Assembly: GCA_003525525.1 (NCBI GenBank)
Contig: DQED01000122.1
Location: forward strand, 1 to 7,825
Length of the DNA: 7,825 bases
DNA from: Desulfovibrio sp.
GTDB lineage: Bacteria; Desulfobacterota; Desulfovibrionia; Desulfovibrionales; Desulfovibrionaceae
Reading direction: 5' to 3'
Positions 4,965-7,825 of the stretch are shown piece after piece. The notes beneath the pieces are model-generated. The model was not told the origin of the DNA. It did not search any database and saw nothing but the letters and a program-made list of their open reading frames with translations. The position numbers were made by a program, and so were the translations under genes. The number at the start of each line of letters is the position of its first letter. Within the stretch, counting starts at the first letter, position 1.

Positions 4965-7265
4965 ATGAATCAGCAGGACCTGCGAGACATCGAGTACAGG
5001 TGCATCGAGGAAGAACATCCCACCTGTCAGGCCGCCTGTCCCATTTCCGTGGACGTGCGCTCCTTCATGGGCAAGATGGCCGCGGGCGACGTCGCCGGCG
5101 CGCGCAAGATCCTCGACCGCACCATGCCCCTGCCTGGCGTCCTCGGACGCATCTGCGACCATCCCTGCGAACTGGCCTGCATCCGGCAAAACGTCGGCGG
5201 CGCACTCGCCGTCGGCGCGCTCGAACGCGCCTGCGTCATGGCGTCTCCGGCCGGCGGCAAGCCCATGTGCATGCCGTCCAAGGGCAAGACCGTGGCCGCC
5301 CTCGGCGGGGACCTGAGTTCCCTCACCCTCGCCTGGGATCTGGCCAAGAAAGGCTTCGCCGTGACCCTCTACGCCGCTGCGGACGCCCCCGGCGGCAAGC
5401 TCAACGAAATTTCCCCCGACGTCCTGCCGCCCGAGGCCCTTGCCGCGGACGTCGCCATGCTCGGCCGCATGGGCGTCACCATCAAGACCGGCCAGACCGT
5501 GGACGCCGCGCTTCTCGACACGCTCGCCGCCTCGTGCGACGCCGTCTACGTCGAATGCGCCGGCCGCGACCTTTGCGGCCTCACCCGGGCCGACGTCGAT
5601 CCCATCACCCTGCAAGGCCCCAAGCCGAACGTCTTCTGCGGCGGCTGGCCCCAGCCCGACGGCTCCCGGTCCATCATCGCCCTGGTCGCCGAAGGCCGCC
5701 GGGCCGCCATGACCATCGACCGCCTCACCGCCGGCGCGAGCCTCACCACCAGCCGCGAAAAGGAAGGCGTCACCAAGACCCGGACGTTCACGAGCCTCAA
5801 GGACGTGCCCGCCGTCCCGCGCACCGAGCCCGCCGACCCCGTCGCCGGCTTCCCCCCGGACGCCGCCAGGGCCGAGGCCGCGCGCTGCCTCCAGTGCGAT
5901 TGCATGGAGTGCGTCAAGGTCTGCGAATTCCTCAAGCACTACAAGGGCTACCCCAAACTCTACGCCCGGCAGATCTACAACAACCTGTCCATCGTCCTCG
6001 GCAACCACTACCTCAACCGCATGATCGACTCCTGCACCCTGTGCGGGCTGTGCACCGAGGTCTGCCCCGAGGACTTCTCCATGGCCGAGCTCTGCCTCGA
6101 TTCGCGCCGCGACATGGTCAAGCGCGGCAAGATGCCGCCCTCGGCCCACGAATTCGCCCTGGAGGACATGGCCTTTTCCAACGGCGAGGACTTCGCCCTG
6201 ATGCGAGGCGAACCCGGCAAGGACCGCTGCGCCCATCTCTTTTTCCCCGGCTGCCAGCTCGGCGGCGAACCCGACAGCCGCATTCCCGAAGCCTACGCCT
6301 TCCTGCGCGCCAAGCTCGACGGCGGCGTGGCCCTGTCGCTCGGCTGCTGCGGCGCGCCGGCGCTGTGGGCCGGCCGCGACGCGCTTTTCGAGGAAGTCGT
6401 GGCCGCCTTCAAGCGCCAGTGGGAGGCCCTCGGCAAGCCGCGCCTCATCACGGCCTGCGCCTCGTGCCTGTCGGTGTTTCGCCAGGCCGCGCCGGACATC
6501 CCGGCCGTCTCCCTCTGGGAGGTCATCGAAAAGGAAACCGGGCTGCCCGCGGCCACAGGCTACACCCCGGCCGCGCCGGTCGCCGTACACGACTCCTGTA
6601 CCTCGCGCCACGACGCCGCCAACCAGGCCGCCATCCGCGCCATCCTGCAAAAGCGCGGCGTGCCCTTCGAGGAACTGCCGCTCTCCGGCCGCTACACCGA
6701 ATGCTGCGGCTACGGCGGCCTTGCCGCCAACGCCCACCCGGAACTGGCCAAGGCCATCACCGAGCGCCGCGCCGCCGCTTCGGACCGCGACTTCCTGGCC
6801 ACCTGCGCCATGTGCCGCGACCGCCTGTCCCACGTGGGCAAGCGCGCCTACCACCTGCTCGACATCCTGTTCCCGGGCAAGGACGCCGCCGACCCGGCCA
6901 CGCGTCCCGATCCCGGCTTTTCCATGCGCCACGAAACCCGCGCCCGCCTGCGCCGCGAACTGCTCGCCACGGTCTGGAACGAGCATGTGGACGCCAAGGC
7001 CCCGGTCGGCCCGGATTTCGTCGTCAGCCCCGAAGTGCGCGCGCGCATGGAGGCGCGGCACATCCTCGACGACGACGTGCGGCGCGTCCTGGCCCATGCC
7101 GAAACGACCAACCGCAAGTTCCTCGACCGCGAAACCGGCCATTTCCTGGCCAGCTTCACGCCCCACCGCGTCACCTACTGGGTGGAATACGTGATGGAAG
7201 AGGGCGTCGCCCGCGTGTTCACGGCCTACAGCCACCGCATGACCGTGGTCGGCGTGGGGAAATAG
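4965..7265 (+). CDS. GltD-like N-terminus fused to HdrB/HdrD-type CCG domains; multi-cluster electron-transfer oxidoreductase
   Basis: A 766-residue cytoplasmic protein. GGAAGG (4954-4959) lies five bases before the ATG. Residues 1-95 are the Fe-S domain found in front of GltD-type reductases (C13, C21, C25-P, then C64, C68, C72). Residues 106-300 are a dinucleotide-binding region starting KTVAALGGDLSSL and ending near EGRRAAMTIDRL. Next come C308-x2-C311-x-C313-x2-C316-x3-C320 and a classical [4Fe-4S] site C357-x2-C360-x2-C363-x3-C367-P. Two CCG domains follow: C430...C461-C462...C498-x2-C501 and C545...C580-C581...C614-x2-C617, as in the catalytic subunit of heterodisulfide reductase. About 120 residues at the C-terminus (including TYWVEYVMEEG and AYSHRM) have no function I can name. 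This architecture is familiar to me from deltaproteobacterial 'pyridine nucleotide-disulfide oxidoreductase/dicluster-binding' proteins. Its place after mop suggests it passes electrons from aldehyde oxidation to an NAD(P), ferredoxin or disulfide partner; this is inference. Confidence 0.85.
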   Translation: MNQQDLRDIEYRCIEEEHPTCQAACPISVDVRSFMGKMAAGDVAGARKILDRTMPLPGVLGRICDHPCELACIRQNVGGALAVGALERACVMASPAGGKPMCMPSKGKTVAALGGDLSSLTLAWDLAKKGFAVTLYAAADAPGGKLNEISPDVLPPEALAADVAMLGRMGVTIKTGQTVDAALLDTLAASCDAVYVECAGRDLCGLTRADVDPITLQGPKPNVFCGGWPQPDGSRSIIALVAEGRRAAMTIDRLTAGASLTTSREKEGVTKTRTFTSLKDVPAVPRTEPADPVAGFPPDAARAEAARCLQCDCMECVKVCEFLKHYKGYPKLYARQIYNNLSIVLGNHYLNRMIDSCTLCGLCTEVCPEDFSMAELCLDSRRDMVKRGKMPPSAHEFALEDMAFSNGEDFALMRGEPGKDRCAHLFFPGCQLGGEPDSRIPEAYAFLRAKLDGGVALSLGCCGAPALWAGRDALFEEVVAAFKRQWEALGKPRLITACASCLSVFRQAAPDIPAVSLWEVIEKETGLPAATGYTPAAPVAVHDSCTSRHDAANQAAIRAILQKRGVPFEELPLSGRYTECCGYGGLAANAHPELAKAITERRAAASDRDFLATCAMCRDRLSHVGKRAYHLLDILFPGKDAADPATRPDPGFSMRHETRARLRRELLATVWNEHVDAKAPVGPDFVVSPEVRARMEARHILDDDVRRVLAHAETTNRKFLDRETGHFLASFTPHRVTYWVEYVMEEGVARVFTAYSHRMTVVGVGK

Positions 7266-7274
7266 GGCGAGGGG

Positions 7275-7343
7275 AAGAAAAGAAAAAGATGCCTCCGGCG
7301 GCCGGGGGGGATAATCCCCCCCGGACCCCCTTGAAGGGGGGGG
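7275..7343 (-). terminator. GC-rich double hairpin between convergent genes, probable terminator / dispersed repeat
   Basis: CCGGGGGGG (7302-7310), loop ATAAT, CCCCCCCGG (7316-7324) is a perfect nine-pair stem. It is followed by CCCCC (7326-7330) TTGAA GGGGG (7336-7340). On the minus strand a broken T-run (7276-7289) follows the big stem after about 12 bases, so it can end the methyltransferase transcript. On the plus strand no T-run follows. The block GCCTCCGGCGGCC + G-run + C-run + GGACCCCC resembles an intergenic element I remember as common in Desulfovibrio genomes. That it is dispersed cannot be shown from one copy. Confidence 0.55.
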
Positions 7344-7389
7344 AAATGGGAGAAAATGGGGTGCATGAAGAGTCTGGGGAGGGAAAGGG
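7336..7389 (+). other. G-run tract with G-quadruplex potential
   Basis: From 7336 the plus strand has eight Gs, then AAAT, GGG, AGAAAAT, GGGG, and later GGGG, AGGG and AAAGGG up to 7389. The first part fits the pattern of four G3 runs with loops of one to seven bases. It lies in the 3' region of the plus-strand transcript and directly after the stop of the convergent gene. No open frame here is credible. Confidence 0.4.
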
Positions 7390-7825
7390 TTAGTGGAAGT
7401 TGGGACGGCGGCCGACGCAGCAGAGCCAGCCGTGGTCGGGTTCCTCGTGGACGGCGACGTCGTCGAAGCCGGCGGCGGTGAAGAGGTCGCGGCATTGCGC
7501 GGCGGTGAGGTACGTCATGGGGACGAGTTCCAGATATTTCCGGTTGCGGGCGTCGAAGCGCGGCGTGTCGTAGATTTCGGCCAGCAGCAGGAACCGGCCG
7601 CCCGGGCGCAGCACGCGCAGAACCTCGCGAAAATCCGAGGCGAGGTCCGGCCAGAAATAGTGCGTTTCCACGGCCGTGACGAGGTGAAAGGTCGCGTCGC
7701 GAAAGGGCAGGGCGGAAACCGAGCCGCGGCGCACGTCCATGCGTCCCGTGGCGATGGCCGCCGCGTTGTGGCGCCGGGACATGGCCACGCTTTTTTCCGA
7801 GGCGTCGATGCCGCAGATGCGCCCG
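7390..7825 (-). CDS. Class I SAM-dependent methyltransferase, partial (5' end outside window)
   Basis: The minus-strand frame is open from the right edge to TAA at 7392-7390 and shows the last 144 residues. The edge reads GRICGIDASEKSVAMSRRHN, the G-x-D-x-S segment after motif I where the ribose of S-adenosylmethionine is held; the glycine-rich motif I itself lies beyond the window. Then come SALPFRDATFHLVTAVETHYFW (motif II/post-II), LREVLRVLRPGGRFLL-type motif III (here DFREVLRVLRPGGRFLLLAE) and a C-terminal F-x-x-A-G-F-D-D-V region. These mark a Methyltransf_11 (UbiE/COQ5-like) protein; the substrate cannot be told. GTG/ATG codons at 7788 and 7782 lie inside the conserved domain, so they are not the real start. 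It is convergent with the mop operon and probably unrelated to it. Confidence 0.85.
   Translation of the reverse strand, partial: GRICGIDASEKSVAMSRRHNAAAIATGRMDVRRGSVSALPFRDATFHLVTAVETHYFWPDLASDFREVLRVLRPGGRFLLLAEIYDTPRFDARNRKYLELVPMTYLTAAQCRDLFTAAGFDDVAVHEEPDHGWLCCVGRRPNFH

Noticed and set aside
2042..4966. Long minus-strand open frame of 974 codons antisense to mop
   Set aside because: It is His/Gly/Val/Asp-rich and low in complexity, produced by the strong C/G third-position bias of mop on the other strand. It has no motifs, and mop itself matches a known enzyme throughout.
4860..7235. Minus-strand open frame of 791 codons, and a plus-strand Arg/Pro-rich frame at 4907-7393
   Set aside because: Both are shadows of the 4965-7265 gene, whose ordered Fe-S and CCG cysteine motifs show which frame is real.
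1..7825. CRISPR arrays, tRNA/rRNA genes, insertion sequences
   Set aside because: No regularly spaced repeats, no cloverleaf with a conserved T-loop, and no transposase motifs or terminal repeats were seen.

Overview
The window is GC-rich DNA with the codon style and gene content of a sulfate-reducing Desulfovibrionaceae, most like a Solidesulfovibrio/Desulfovibrio. The main evidence is the central gene. It encodes a molybdenum aldehyde oxidoreductase that matches the Desulfovibrio gigas Mop protein (recalled from memory) through every iron-sulfur cysteine and the active-site glutamate. The organism assignment is inference; no search was run.

Layout. Bases 1-45 are the tail of a gene whose last residues (RKTLYRKIRQYNLF) look like the Fis-type helix-turn-helix that ends sigma-54-dependent activators. 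Bases 46-968 are a long non-coding stretch, unusually AT-rich in the middle for this genome. It holds a good sigma-54 (-24/-12) promoter candidate at 640-655 and two copies of one palindromic operator (349-365 and 767-783). Bases 969-1991 encode a MoeA-like molybdopterin-binding protein with a cysteine cluster at its C-terminus. Bases 2130/2165-4879 encode the aldehyde oxidoreductase. A strong hairpin (4910-4946) separates it from 4965-7265, a 766-residue multi-cluster oxidoreductase: GltD-like N-terminal Fe-S domain, dinucleotide-binding region, two Cys-rich Fe-S motifs and two HdrB/HdrD-type CCG domains. A GC-rich repeat/terminator and a G-run region (7290-7389) separate this from a convergent, truncated SAM-dependent methyltransferase on the minus strand.

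How the genes may work together (inference). The MoeA-like protein would help supply or insert the molybdopterin cytosine dinucleotide cofactor. Mop would oxidise aldehydes to carboxylic acids. The 766-residue protein would carry the electrons onward to a soluble or disulfide acceptor. The upstream activator gene plus the sigma-54 promoter suggest substrate-induced transcription. The paired operators near molybdenum genes suggest molybdate/tungstate control by a ModE- or TunR-like protein.

The most striking observation is at the start of mop. The ATG with a good Shine-Dalgarno (2130) is out of frame with the rest of the gene. A canonical A AAA AAG heptamer at 2141-2147, in the correct phase, would restore the frame by -1 slippage and produce exactly the N-terminal strand expected of the family. 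The alternatives are a one-base homopolymer error in the assembly, or a 12-codon leader ending in a GTGA overlap with a GTG start.
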